Of a DNA stretch of 64,000 bases, positions 11,574 to 23,306 are shown piece after piece. Made by a program: the position numbers and the translations under genes. This DNA is from Spinellus fusiger (taxonomy: Eukaryota; Mucoromycota; Mucoromycetes; Mucorales; Phycomycetaceae). Under the pieces are notes generated by a model that was not told the origin of the DNA, did not search any database, and worked only from the letters and a program-made list of their open reading frames with translations. The stretch spans positions 124,001 to 188,000 of the forward strand of contig JALLLS010000045.1 of assembly GCA_025094145.1 (NCBI GenBank), given 5' to 3'. How positions within the stretch are numbered: the stretch's first letter is position 1; the number at the start of each line of letters is the position of its first letter.

Positions 11574-14500
11574 CTAAGCACCAAATGTCAGTGTACGCTC
11601 AATAAGTGTGCGCAAATGACTTGATACATGTTCATTGGGAGATCGAATGGTCAAACGGTACATCTACAGGTATGAAAAAGAAAGAAAGAAAAAGTGAGTT
11701 TTATAGGCAAAGGTGAAATGTTTCTTCTTATCTCTTCTATTGCCTATCTTTATAGGCAATGTCTGCTTAATAGACTTACATTTTGCTCTAAATTTGGCTC
11801 CAGTCGTAACAAAACACCCACTTTTCCTCCCAGTGCACCTGCCTCAATCACACCTGCACCTACAAAGTTATTGGTATTGGGATCCACGCATTGTAATAAC
11901 CCAAATCTGTAGCCACGTAATAAAGTGTCCGCCGTAGAGAGTTGGATAGGTATCTCACTCTTGAAGATCACTTGACTCTCTCTAGGAGGCCCTCCTAATT
12001 GACCCCACCGCTTGAAGAAGTTGGGTCCGTCCATGGTCTCAATGGGTTCTTGGAATTTAGTAAGGACAATAGGAAGTTTAAGATGGAGAATAGTGGGGAT
12101 GGCGTTGGCTGTATAGCTCAGGTAGATATCAGGTGCTTCTGTAAACACATCAGTACATTCCACTTGAAGGAGACGCTGTATTTGAGATTGGAGTCCAATG
12201 GTGGTAGGTGTGTCTGGGGTGTGGACAAGGTGTAGAGTGAGTTGGGCATGGGGGCTATTTGTGCATGGACATGTGTGAGTGGGTATTGGGTCTTATTGCC
12301 GAGATACAGAGCAATGCGTCCATGGCTTCCATGATATTCTGTTTTAATCGATATCTGAAGGTGTGTATCTTCATATAGAACACCTTCTCGAGAATATTGA
12401 AGTCGATTGAATCCTAGTTCATATCCTTGTACAAGGGGTACGTGTGTTGGCAGCACTGCAAACATTGGAGGCTGGGAGATAGGAACAGATGTGGGTGTGA
12501 GTGTAGATGTGAGTGTAGATGCAGATGTAGGTGTGAATGTGGATGTGGATATGGACGTAGCTGTAGGTGTGAATGTAGATGTAGCTGTAGCTGTGGGTGT
12601 AGGTGTAGGTGTAGGTGTAGGAATAGGAGCAGCTGTACTTGTACTTGTAGGTTGGGAGACTGGCATAATCATCTGAGAAAGAGTATAACTAGGCTCGTTG
12701 TTGTTCAATGCCAATTCACCCAACTGTAGAAGATCAGGCTCAGAAGCTGATCCTGCATTGGAAATCATTAGAGGTGTGGAGGTAGCAAGAGATTCCCCAG
12801 AATTCATACGCATAGAGGCAATTCTCTTGAGTCCTTCTTGTCGCTCTAGATTAGCCTCTTTGCCACCAATCACCCACACACGTTTGTCTTCTGTATCTCC
12901 ATGTTTCTGATTCAGCTTTAATAGAAGAGTAGATTCACGTTCTGGAAAGGGTGGCATTTCCTCACACACTGTCTGTAGCATGTCATCTGTTGGCATGGTG
13001 GAAATGGCAAGGTATTCACAGGCACGCTGCTGTAGTTCAGAATCAAGCACATAGCGGTACTGATTAAACACAGACAAGATTTGTCCCTTGATCTCAGGAA
13101 ACAGATTAATGAACTTGACATAGGTAGTAAGAAGTAAGGAGCGTGTCTGCAATGAACAGAGACTGAACTTGGAATGAACAGCACTGAACTGGTCAATAGG
13201 ACTGCAACCGGGATAATTGGCAATCAAGTGGCCAAATTCACCCAAGATATAACCACCCACTTTCACCATCGTCTCGTTGTATTGTGGGGATCCAAGGTAA
13301 TTGAGCACTGTTTTGGCAGCATATTCTTGGAGTTCTTCATTGTTGGTCACAATCTGCACTACACGGAACCATACTTCCTCACCCACTTGTTCTCCAGCAG
13401 TAGAAATAAGCTGAAGAATAATATCGACATACCACGAATAGGCAGTAGCAAACTTCTCGGCCAGAATAGCAATCTTAAGCACCATCTCCTCACGCATTGC
13501 ATAGTCAGCCACCTGAAGGTACCGCAGGAGTTCAGAAACAATAATTTTTGCATTGGTGGTGTCGCACATGGAGTAAAGAAGATCCAGACCACGACGACGG
13601 ACGCTGATGTCTTTGTCTCGGAGGGACATGAGAATTGTCTCTTGGTGGCGTTTAATAGGCTCAAGCGAATCAACACAGGCGGCTAAATGGGCCATGGTTT
13701 CCAAGCCCAAATAGCGTACATTGGTTTCTTTGCTGGAGATGAATCGACCCAGCAGAGCAGCGGCTTGTCCACACAGAGTAGAGTTACTGTCCAGATGAAT
13801 GGCTAAATTGATTGCTTCAAAAAGTACTGCATTCTGTGCATTGCTGTGTTGTACATTTTTAGGTGTGTCTTGTGAATTGGTGATAATGATCTGAAGTAGC
13901 TCACTGACATTGGCTCTTATTTTTGTATCCTCTTTTTTAAATAAATAAATAAATATAAAAGGCATATTAGTTCCGTCTATGCAGTAGGAGCTGTTACCTG
14001 GAGGTGGATAATATTGTAAAAGACGAAGACATTTGACTTGGAGCCATGGTGTTGGTACTTTGTAATAGATGTAGTCCAGGCTATAGTCACGATCTACTAA
14101 TGTCTAATGCCAGCCATCCATGGAAGGGGTTGTTGTTGAGTGTTTCTGCTGGACAATTCCTACTTTCTCTCTTGGCACTTACCCTCTTCATTCGATTCAC
14201 AGCCTTCTCATAGCACCCGGCATATTCCACTGGGAAGCTCTGAGCCAATGTCAGTACAAGGGTAGTCACTGACAAGGCAACACCCTAAGAGACTCTAGTG
14301 AATAAGCCATTGGCCCTGGAAGCGTCTCCTTATTGACTGTTTACCAAATCATATTCATCCATAAGAGCCACAATTCTCTCTGCCCAATCTGTAACAGGAA
14401 TCACATCAGGGTGTTTGCGAAACAAGCGTAACAAAGTAAGAGCAGCCTTTTTCTTAACAAAGCTCTTGGAGGTTCTACACAGAAAATGAGTTTTTACGGG

Positions 14501-15147
14501 CATGTCGATGTCCTTACGGTGAAATAAGCAGACGATGGACATCTGTGGCTAATGACTCTGCCATTTCTCTGCCTCCAATATTGGCAATGGCATGAAGAGC
14601 AAGACAGTTGTTGATTTCGTTCATATCCTCCAAGTCCTTCTTTGTTGAGTTGACGACAAGCCGTACTAGATCACTGTTTTCATGGAATAGGAGAGTCACT
14701 GCCAGATAGCCCTAATAGGTCGTCGTTATCAGCCTCGTCTCTATACCACGAGTAATACCAGCAGAAGTACCACTTACAATCTGCTTCTCACTGTAGACTT
14801 GACTGGAGATAAGATTGACGGCTTCAAGGTGACCAAAGTCGATGTCCCAACCGAGAATATACATGTACAGGAGTTTACAGACATACTTTTTCTTCTGATA
14901 TCCATTCAAACTGCTGTCTGCTCTCAATGGATGAGTTTCTTCTTCAAGACACTCTTTGCAGGCCATCTCTCCACATTACCCTTGAATTTGGTTCGAATGT
15001 TGGCCATTTCCTTGTTAATACGTTTCTCCTCCAATTCACGCACTCGACCTAATGAGAGTGACCTGTGCTTAGAAACTCTCTTCTTCTTCTGTTGCCTCTT
15101 TACTTACAATTCCGAATATCAGAGATGAAAACCAAAAGTCCTCTCAT
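11574..15147 (-). CDS. AP-2 adaptor complex subunit alpha, with an apparent one-base frameshift
   Basis: Large subunit of the clathrin adaptor AP-2, which binds PIP2 and cargo at the plasma membrane. Exons 15147-15108, 15048-14980, 14917-14778, 14711-14518, 14474-14345, 14284-14183, 14103-13998, 13931-11780 and 11663-11574. Start [14 protein letters not shown] matches the family start; then [36 protein letters not shown] and [13 protein letters not shown] Thr/Pro-rich hinge precedes the appendage ([42 protein letters not shown], and last exon [12 protein letters not shown]). The frame is broken at the run of five C (minus strand; 12250-12254): reading before and after it needs one more base, and the phases of exons 8 and 9 also fit only with one extra base (about 1007 residues). 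Either an assembly/sequencing error or a real lesion. Confidence 0.9.
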
Positions 15148-16502
15148 GCTAAAGTATGTTAAGGAAGAAAGGAAGAAAGGGAAAAAAAAAAAAAAAAAAA
15201 GACAGCAACTCCATCGAACTCATAAAACCCATCGCCGCTTCGGACATTTAATTGGCATCAAGGCCATTGTCCAAACCTAGAGGGATCGCTGGTGAACATG
15301 GCCATCTGTGCTATTGGCCGTCAGTCCACATTTTAACTGTTTATAGGCAATAAGATCTCCGTGCTTGTGTATTGTTCTATTGCCTCCTTCACGATGCTAT
15401 GGATCCTATAGACATTAAAGTAGCCATTGAATGGATAGGTAAAACTTCCTCCCCTTGAAAATAGGAATCCACAGTCATAAATCACTCATAGCATTTCTTG
15501 ACATTGAGAGAGAACACTTGCACCCAACTAGATTCTATTTCCTGGAGACAGAAATTAGTATGTAATGCCACCTCTAAAAAGGTGAATTCGATGCATTGTC
15601 CTATGTTCTGTATGTATTTCATGATCATGGACTTGTAACTATGGCTCAGTTCATGGTAAAGGTATTATGGATGGATACCTATGCCTTATAAAGTACTTTG
15701 TCCTTGGTGGGTTTAAGTGACTGTCTTTGCTAGGGAAGCAGTAAAGATGTGAGATGCTATACGTTTTTATAAAGAAGAAGAGTCACTTTATGAATGAATG
15801 ACTAGGCCATGCCATTCTATACAATGTCTACTTTAGTACCTAAAAAGACAACCAAGTTATAGTAAATACAGGTACTTGCAGTACGGGTCTCTCATGGGGC
15901 ATTTGTAAATAGTAGTAGTGCTAGTAAACTGCCTGATTGCACTATATATTTTCCTTTTTCTTCTTCAAGAATGGAGTAAGGAATCTGCTAGTAAGAAGAG
16001 CTCGACACTCATGCAGACACTAGAGCCATAGTTACAGCCATAGTTACAGCCATAGTTACAATCAATACAATCAAAATATCATCTCTAAATCAAATAGACT
16101 GTATTTTATCATGGAATATATTTCTTGGGAGGATACATCTATTTTACATTCTACTTTCCCAACAACTGTTACATGTCTATAGCTGCCATTCTTGTCATCT
16201 TTATTGGACCATGACTCAATGCTCTTTTTAATCATAATTAAATATAGTTCAACAGGTGATAAAGTGATGCTAACTATCTATATTAATGTTGTGTTCCTCA
16301 TAGCTGCACAATAGTCTAGTGTCATTGAAATAGTGAGTTTATGCCATAATGAAGAGGAAAAGAGAAAGAAATGTAATAAAGAAGATGAGTTGTTGTTGTT
16401 GTTTTTAAAAAGAAAGAAAAAGAAAAGAAAAAGAAAAGAAAAAAAGACAAGTGTATGCAGAAAAGATAAAGACAAAAATAGAGGAAAATTAATAGACAGA
16501 AA
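15148..16502. other. Intergenic region between AP-2 alpha and PEX11
   Basis: About 1.35 kb, AT-rich, with no ORF that matches anything I recognise. It contains three perfect tandem copies of the 12-mer AGCCATAGTTAC at 16024-16059 and a purine-rich tract near 16390-16445. Confidence 0.6.
16024..16059. repeat. Three tandem copies of AGCCATAGTTAC
   Basis: Perfect 12-bp direct repeat, three copies. The reverse complement GTAACTATGGCT resembles half of an RFX X-box. It lies 877 bp upstream of the AP-2 alpha ATG and 444 bp past the PEX11 stop. Confidence 0.95.
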
Positions 16503-17337
16503 TCACGCAAACTTATGCCATAATTTGTAGCCAGAGAGTGAGCCACTGCATAGACCAGCCCATATCTGAATGGTATTAGCAGAGGAAGGCTGCCATATAT
16601 CACAGGCTAAAGAAAAAAAAACACATAATAGATATGAGTTGGCTTGTTTTCTTTTTTCTTTCTTTCTTTCTTTTTTACTTACCACAAAAGACACCATCCA
16701 ATAGCAATTTGCTAAGAGATACTTTGGCTATCAGCACCTTTTGTTGATGTTCTCTTTGGTGTTTGTCCTTTACTTTCTGAGATTGTAATCCATGCAAGGA
16801 GCCTATACTTTTCCGAACATCCACCAAAATAGCTGCAAACCAACAGTAATAGGCAACCACTTCTGCCCGTTTACCCACTTTGGCATGGATTAATCCCAGT
16901 TTGTAGAGACAGAAGATGTCATCTGCAATGTCCTGGAGAATCGCATTGATGGTGTATGCTGTCTTGAACAAGGAAAAAGAAGAAGAGAGGTCTCGAATAG
17001 GCTCAACTGCATGTCCGAGACGGAGGATTTTGCGAGTCAGTGAAAATTGGCTGGTGATCGGCGACCATTGTTTAGAGGGAAAGTAGTGGTAGTGGACCAG
17101 CACCTTTAAAAAGTATTGGATGATTTTTATTGTCTTGTCACGGCCATCCAAATCCTGTAGCAGTGATTGTACAATAGCACCTGTTGGTTTCTTGGTGCGC
17201 TTTTCAGGGGTTTCTAGTGCCATAAAAGAGGGTGATCGGAGAGGTGACATTGGGACGGAGGGTGGAGGAGAAGAGGCGGGTGTTGGGAGAGTGTTTTCAG
17301 CGTGGAAGGTGGCTGGCTTGGTATGGCTGATGGACAT
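16503..17337 (-). CDS. PEX11-family peroxisomal membrane protein
   Basis: Peroxin 11 family; these proteins remodel and divide peroxisomes. Exons 17337-16683 and 16606-16503 give 252 residues. A Pro/Ser-rich N-terminus is followed by DLDGRDKTIKIIQYFLKVL, the amphipathic PEX11 hallmark (GRDK..K..QY), then LRLGHAVEPIRDL, a long helical region (DDIFCLYKLGLIHAKVGKRA), and the C-terminal exon with IWAGLCSGSLSGYKLWHKF, which fits the last membrane segment. The first intron uses GTAAGT and ends TTTAG. Two identical ACCGCGGAA sites lie 167-198 bp upstream and could be regulatory. PEX11C-like versus PEX11B-like is not resolved. Confidence 0.75.
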
Positions 17338-19032
17338 TCTGTGCTAAGAATAGAAAGAAAGAACAGAATGTAAAGGCAGAAAAGAAAACAGTTGCATTTT
17401 TATAAGCAGAGGAAGTTATAAAGAGGAGATATAAGCTAAAGGGTAAGGCACCAACGATGCACTTTCCATATTGATGCTATATTCGTGTGTTTATTGGTAC
17501 TCAACCGCGGAATCATAATGAAGTGTACCGCGGAAAAACAGTTAGTTTTGGGATGCTTATATTCTGTCTCTTTCTTACTGTACACACCTAAAGATATATC
17601 TAACTTTTAAGCGGTGATACTATCCCTTTATGGTGTGAAATATAATATCCTTTTATGTAAGTAGTACTATCAAATTATGTTATCAATAAAATAGAGTGCT
17701 TATGAATGCTATTGTTTACTATGCTATTAATATAGCTATTGCCCAAGTATAATTCCCTCATAGCAATAACCTTGAGATTATACCCTAGATAGCAGTGACA
17801 GTATTGACAGTATAAAAGACCCTCCAAGACTGACTTGAGAGTCTTTATCTATTAATACTACAAATGTCTATCTAAACTTATACCGTATGCTTGCTATAAT
17901 AAAGATACCTGTGATAGTTATTATAGACTACAATGGCCACTGTATTGATCAGTCTAAAAGTAATCTGCTAATTAGCTTACTATCTTTAAAAAAAGAAAGA
18001 AAGAGAGAGATTACTTGGGAGCTTCAAGGCATAATGGCCCTGAGAATCTCGAAAAATAAGGAAGGAAGGGAGGGAAGGGAACACGGAGAGAAAGGAATGA
18101 ATGGATGAGCAGGAGAAGCAGCAGAGCCAGCAGCAGAGCCAGAGCCTATATTATTACCAGTAATATTAATATCAGTGATAACAGTAGTATTAATAGTATT
18201 AATAGGAACCATACCATGCAAGAATCCCACAATGGTGTGAGGGATCTTCGATGGGAAAGACCCCCGCCACCATCTCTTCACATACGTGGTGTGCGCACAC
18301 CAACGCCTTCACCACGCACACCACTATGGCCAACAACAGAGGTATTGTCTGTGTCAATAATATCAGTGTCAATAATATCAGCAGCATCATTGCCAGCCCT
18401 GCTCAAATGGATGTTTCTTACCATCACAACAAACTCTGTTAGCCAACCGTGGCAACGAACACTAACAGGGAATCAAACGCGACGTTCCTCCAAGATAGGG
18501 GAACGGGCACGGGAGAGAAAAGGTGTGTGTGTGTTAAGTTGTGGGATTCATATTAAAGAAAAGAAACCACTTTATTGATTGGCGTATGCTATAAACACCA
18601 ATCAAATTCGACAAAGTCAAGTGAATTGCTCTGTGAGAAATAACAAAAAGAGTGTCAAAACAGACAGCATCTTAAATAACATCTTTACTCTTTATTCTAG
18701 TGACGTATACACTACAGCCTTCCCTTATAATGGATACAGCAATAGTAAATAATAAACAAGAGAGTTAAATCACCTGTTCACTGACTATTGGATTCCCTTT
18801 TGGACTAAAAGAGCTCATTGACAACAGATTTAATAACATTATGTTAGGAGAATAACAGCAGTGATTGAGTTATAATATATTATTTACACCGAATAGGTCT
18901 TTTTTAAAAAAAATATATTAGCCAATTAGAAGAATAGGGTGATACTATTCTCTGTGTATTTCCTTTTATATCCCAACCATCTCCTGGTGTGTAGTGTATT
19001 AATCTACCTAAGGAAGAGCAGAAGGTTGGTAT
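17338..19032. other. Intergenic region with an unidentified higher-complexity patch
   Basis: AT-rich flanks surround a GC-richer patch at about 18060-18540. That patch has open frames on both strands, including a plus-strand frame at 18105-18578 with a Pro/Arg-rich stretch (RWERPPPPSLHIRGVRTPTP). No frame matches a family I know, and codon evidence does not choose a strand. The paired PEX11 promoter sites are at 17504-17535. Confidence 0.4.
17504..17535. promoter_or_regulatory. Paired ACCGCGGAA sites upstream of PEX11
   Basis: Two exact direct copies of ACCGCGGAA (17504-17512 and 17527-17535), 23 bp start to start, each holding the palindrome CCGCGG. They stand out in AT-rich DNA about 180 bp upstream of the PEX11 ATG. 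CGG-containing sites are typical of fungal Zn2Cys6 factors, including fatty-acid regulators. The spacing does not match the yeast oleate-response element exactly, so function is inference. Confidence 0.4.
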
Positions 19033-21775
19033 CTATCCACACCATGTAGGCTTATAAAATAGAAAGAGAAAAAGAAAGAAAGAGAAACCTACTTTGATGG
19101 AAGAATATACCTTCTTCACCATAGCATAGGCACTAAAAAAGCCAATCGTACCACTCAGAGTCCCCACCAAACAGCAGCCTAAGAACATACGAAGAATATA
19201 CACACATCCACCCATGAGATCCAAAGAGTGGGAGGAGCACCAATAATGAACCATGCCATACCTACATAAACCCATACTTAAAGAGTCAAAACTCACCCAC
19301 CCACATGTGTCTATTTATCCTACTACAGCAATGAACATTTACCCGGCCATCCACAGTGCAGGTGCTGCTCCCGAGGCAAATGATGTCCACCACCAATGAT
19401 AATCCTAAATAGAATAAGTCACTAAAGGTGGATTCCTAGTGCAGAGAAAATTAGAAATCCCACCTCTGTGCAGAGTTGTAGGAAAACAAATATAACTGTA
19501 CTTTCAGCCACGATCACTGCATACAGTACAAGTGCTGTGATTGGGTAGGCCGAGGGAATCCTATCGCTTCTCCACATGGTGTCCAACCACTCATGAAAAT
19601 CCACAAATAGGATTGCAAAGGGCAGTATACCCGACAATCCTATGCTAAAGACATTATTAGTAGTCAATAAGAGCAGATCAAAGAGAGGAGAGGGTCAGCA
19701 ATGCAGTACACTACAGCTCCTTCTATTCCCTTGGCTCTTTCTCCATGTACCTAATCCATGGATGTTGGTACCATGGTTTCTTTGGGATTGGGCGTGCCTT
19801 GAGAGTTGCTTTTATAGGATGAATAATAGGCTGGGAGTGTTCTGCTGCATAGGATCCTAAAAGAAGCATACATGCCATAACACACCACAGAAGAACAATG
19901 GCAGTAAAGACACTGAAAGAGAGAGCAAGAGACGATTGCTGGTACCAAGCAATAAGGCTCTGTACACTCTGGCAAGAAAGGATAAAAAAGGGAACAAGGA
20001 AAGCTGTCTAGTAGCAGTAGCAGTAGCAGTAGAGAGCAGTCAATGCTACTGAGGAATACATCTATTGTGCCTGTCTTTCTTTGTGGCATTTTTCCCTTAC
20101 CAAACCTCCATTCAATAGCCACGATCTGCCCCGAAAAGCCTTATAGACTCTGCCAGAGTAATAACCACCAAGAATACTAAGGGCAGAGATGAGTGCTCCT
20201 TTGTTATCCCCTTTCATCCTCCTCAATAGTTGAACAGGGCAGCTATGGATCCTAGGACACCTACCTTCCAGGAAACACACCACAGATCAACCAAGCCAAT
20301 AAAGCACCAGGCTGTGCAGGATGATAATAGTCATACATGGCTCCCACTTGATAATAATAATAAAAGAAAGAAAGAGACCTCTCTTGTTAGACCTCTTCCC
20401 TCCAACAGGGATCCCCTATTTACCTAGTGCAATACACACACAGCTGAGCAATTGCACTCCAGAACCAACCAAGGGAGCCAGTAACCCACCATAGATGGGT
20501 CTTCTGAACACATCATGATGAATAAGACGCCATCCTGTGCTGTCTTCATATCCCTCCTGATACTAAGCCATTCTCTTGTTATTCTCCAATGACTCTCCCA
20601 TTCTTCTCTCTTCTCTAACCTTGAATTCAGTCTCCTCATAGCCTTCTCTTGCATTGGTCTTTAGCAGAATAATACCAATGACTCCTGATAAGCACAGGAG
20701 GATCAGCACACTATTAATGGTGGCAAATGTATGCTTTTTGGTGTGAGGGGAAGACAGGTACATCTCCCAACGAGACGCTTTCTCTGGTGTATACTTTAGA
20801 GTGTCATGAATGAACGAAGGAAAGGGATGTTCTATAGAATAAGACCTCTTACTTCTTTCCATGTGACAGAATAAGTAAACGTCATTGGTGTGGCATGTTC
20901 TTCTACTGGCTGCATGGGATAGTCTACAGCTGGCGGATTACAGCTTCCATTAAGAATGCTATGGCACAAGTAAGTCCTAGTGTCTTTTTTTCTTCTTCTT
21001 CTACCTACGATTCTGGGTACACTTCAAATCCTTCAATTGTGGCTGTAGTGTGTGTCTGCATAGAATACAGAACATGAAGAGAGACATGGTTGTTCATGTA
21101 TAGTTTCCCTTGCTGTTCTCCACCCACTCCATCCAATAAGAAACAGGTATTTTTTGCTGTTGTTTTTGTTGCTGTTGTTGATTGTTTATTAATGCACCTA
21201 CCAACTTCTGTCCTAATGGGAATCCAATGCGATAGGTACGCTGACTGATTTTGTTGGTATAAGACACAGTAGCACCGGGAAGAGTGTCCAGTCGCCTTTG
21301 TAACATTGGTTGATGAAGAGTACAAATAAAAATAAAAGCTATTCTGTTTACCATTCCACTTGATAGTCTGCTTCAATCAGAGAGATGGCGGTGGCAGCGT
21401 CATGTACTGACCAATAACGAGTGCATAGGACCTGACAAGGGGTGTCTTGTAGAGTAGTGACCTTGGTATGTATCCATAGAGAGAACAGTCAATATCCTTC
21501 TTTCTCCTCGTTATCATTGACAGAAGAGAGTCTTTGCTTACATTTATAGGACTCTTTACGAGATGATCTCCTCGTAGCTCTTTATGTACATCCAACCAGG
21601 CATGGGTCTTTTGTCCTTCTGCTGGACATACAAGGGGTGATGAGGCATAGGCGATAGGAAGATGGGTGTTGTAGGTAAATAGAGTGTTGTAATAGACTGG
21701 AATGGACTGCTGTACTTTATAACTGCCACTGACAAGCGAGAACAGACAAAGGAGTGGAAGGAGGTGGACTAGCAT
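19033..21775 (-). CDS. TM9-superfamily (EMP70/nonaspanin) protein
   Basis: Nine-span endomembrane protein of Golgi/endosomes, involved in cargo sorting. The start at 21775 gives a clear signal peptide (MLVHLLPLLCLFSLVSG) followed by SYKVQQSIPVYYNTLF. At least ten exons; first ones are 21775-21542, 21431-21352, 21295-21198 (donor GTGCAT). Landmarks in order: LRGDHLVKSPINV, SLIEADYQVEW..DTLPG, RIGFPLGQKL, LYMNNHVSLHVLY, IEGFEVYPES, TFTYSVTWKE, ASRWEMYL, GWRLIHHDVFRRP near 20520, GGYYSGRVYKAFRGRSW near 20140, and the C-terminal GTIGFFSAYAMVKKVYSSIKV. The family usually ends just after this motif with a short KxD/E-type tail; here either the frame reads on to 19033 or a last intron (19089-19055 region) is removed. 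The end is therefore uncertain by about 20 codons. Confidence 0.85.
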
Positions 21776-22193
21776 AGCTCAACCTGTATCTCTCTATTCT
21801 TTTTGGTATAGGTGAATGCACTCCAGCAGTACCAGTATAGAGATTAAATATGGAAACAGAGAAAATGAAGGGGAATTAGCAGGGATGCCTTGACAAAAGA
21901 ATGGAAGGGTAATGGAAGAAGAAGTAGCAGACAAAGGAAATTAAGACACGGGCATTCCACATTCCGACTCCGTTCCTTCCTTCCTTCAATGCACAGTGAC
22001 GTCATGTGATCTAAGAGAGAGACAAAGGCCAACAGAAAAGCACTCAAACCTAAGAAAACATAAATGCTCAAAAAGGAAAGTGAATCGGGGATTGAATAAG
22101 TCCTCAGGTCTTTTATTTATTAAGTGTTGTTTTTTCCTATTTCCCTACTTCTTCTCTTTCCAACAACAACAGTCTTCGCCACCACCACACCTT
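21776..22193. promoter_or_regulatory. Bidirectional promoter between the TM9 and MARVEL-type genes
   Basis: 418 bp between divergent start codons. It includes TGACGTCA at 21998-22005 (a perfect CRE/ATF-type palindrome) and pyrimidine-rich tracts before each start. The ORFs inside are short and unsupported. Confidence 0.5.
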
Positions 22194-23306
22194 ATGGGCC
22201 AAACACTTGAATTTGAAGTACCCTTGTCAATCCCTGACAGGATGCCCCGCCTAGAAACCATTAAAATGGGGCTTCATGGTGGGCAAATCCTGACCTCCTT
22301 CCTTACTGTCTGTATGGTGGGACCTATCATTGGTATTCTCCATAATGTCTATGCAAGTACAATAACGAGGCTAGTGCTATTCTACAGAGAAACCTAACAT
22401 AATGTCTCTTTAGGGATCAAGCCATGCTGCTCTCAACTGGACTCTGTTTGTCTTCTTCTTCACATTTGCAACTCCCTTTGGCTTGGTCTTCTTTCCATGG
22501 GCCTATGAACACAAGAGCAAATTCAAGACACTTGCTAAATTCTTCCTCAAGCCCCGTACTAGCATTATCTTCAGTGTTGTTAGTACAGTGCTATGGGGAA
22601 CAGCAGGGATTGCCACCACTGTCTATTCATCCCAAGCATCCACTTGCCAACTGGATCCTGCTCTGGAGAAGGAACGCGGAGACAGTTACAGGGCAGAATG
22701 GATAAACCAAGTAAGTTATCAATAGACATCTTGTCTACAACAAAGACAAAGACAAAAACAAAAAAAAACTTATACTGGTATATTGTCTAGTGCAATCTAT
22801 CCAAGGCAGCTGCTGGATTTGCTTGGATGACTTGTATTCTATGGGCATTTGCTCTTGTATGCAGTCTTCTCATGTCTCTTAATGAGAAACAAGCTATGAG
22901 AAAACTCATGAAGGAGCATGTGCAGAACAGACAGTCCATGAACCAGGGCCATGAAGAGCAGCAGGGTGGAAAGCCCTACCGCCCAGTGCATACCTATGAG
23001 GATGAAGGCTACAGCAATGGATCGCCCTCTGTTCCCTTTGATTCTCCCTATGCTCCTGCTCCTGCTGCTACAGTGGAAATGATGGATCAAGAGAGAACCC
23101 ACCGTGACTCCTACTACCATGCATCTCCAGTGCCAGTGCCTGAGCAGGTGGAGTATGCTTATCAAGACTATCAAGCCACGCCTATGCCCATGCATGCACA
23201 GCACCAACAGCCACAACAGCCACAATCACCACAGCAGCAGCCACACTCCTATCCAATGGCATTCAGTCCCATGCCTGTACCAGAGAATTACCATGCACGC
23301 TCTTAA
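22194..23306 (+). CDS. MARVEL-like four-helix membrane protein with Pro/Gln-rich tail
   Basis: Exons 22194-22352, 22414-22710 and 22791-23306 give 323 residues. Four hydrophobic helices are visible: GGQILTSFLTVCMVGPIIGI, NWTLFVFFFTFATPFGLVFF, TSIIFSVVSTVLWGTAGIA, and AGFAWMTCILWAFALVCSLL, an arrangement typical of MARVEL-domain proteins at the plasma membrane. A basic helix follows, then a long tail rich in Pro, Gln, His and Tyr. The first intron has a GC donor (GCAAGT at 22353); it is the only donor that keeps the frame into GSSHAALNW. Function is not known beyond the fold guess. Confidence 0.65.

Noticed and set aside
12407..12729. Plus-strand ORFs rich in Val-Asp or Cys-Arg
   Set aside because: Antisense reading of the Thr/Pro repeat that encodes the AP-2 alpha hinge.
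13174..13686. 170-codon plus-strand ORF
   Set aside because: Antisense to the conserved AP-2 alpha trunk domain.
18105..18578. Annotating the 157-codon ORF as a gene
   Set aside because: No recognised domain and equally open frames on the other strand; kept only as a patch worth checking.
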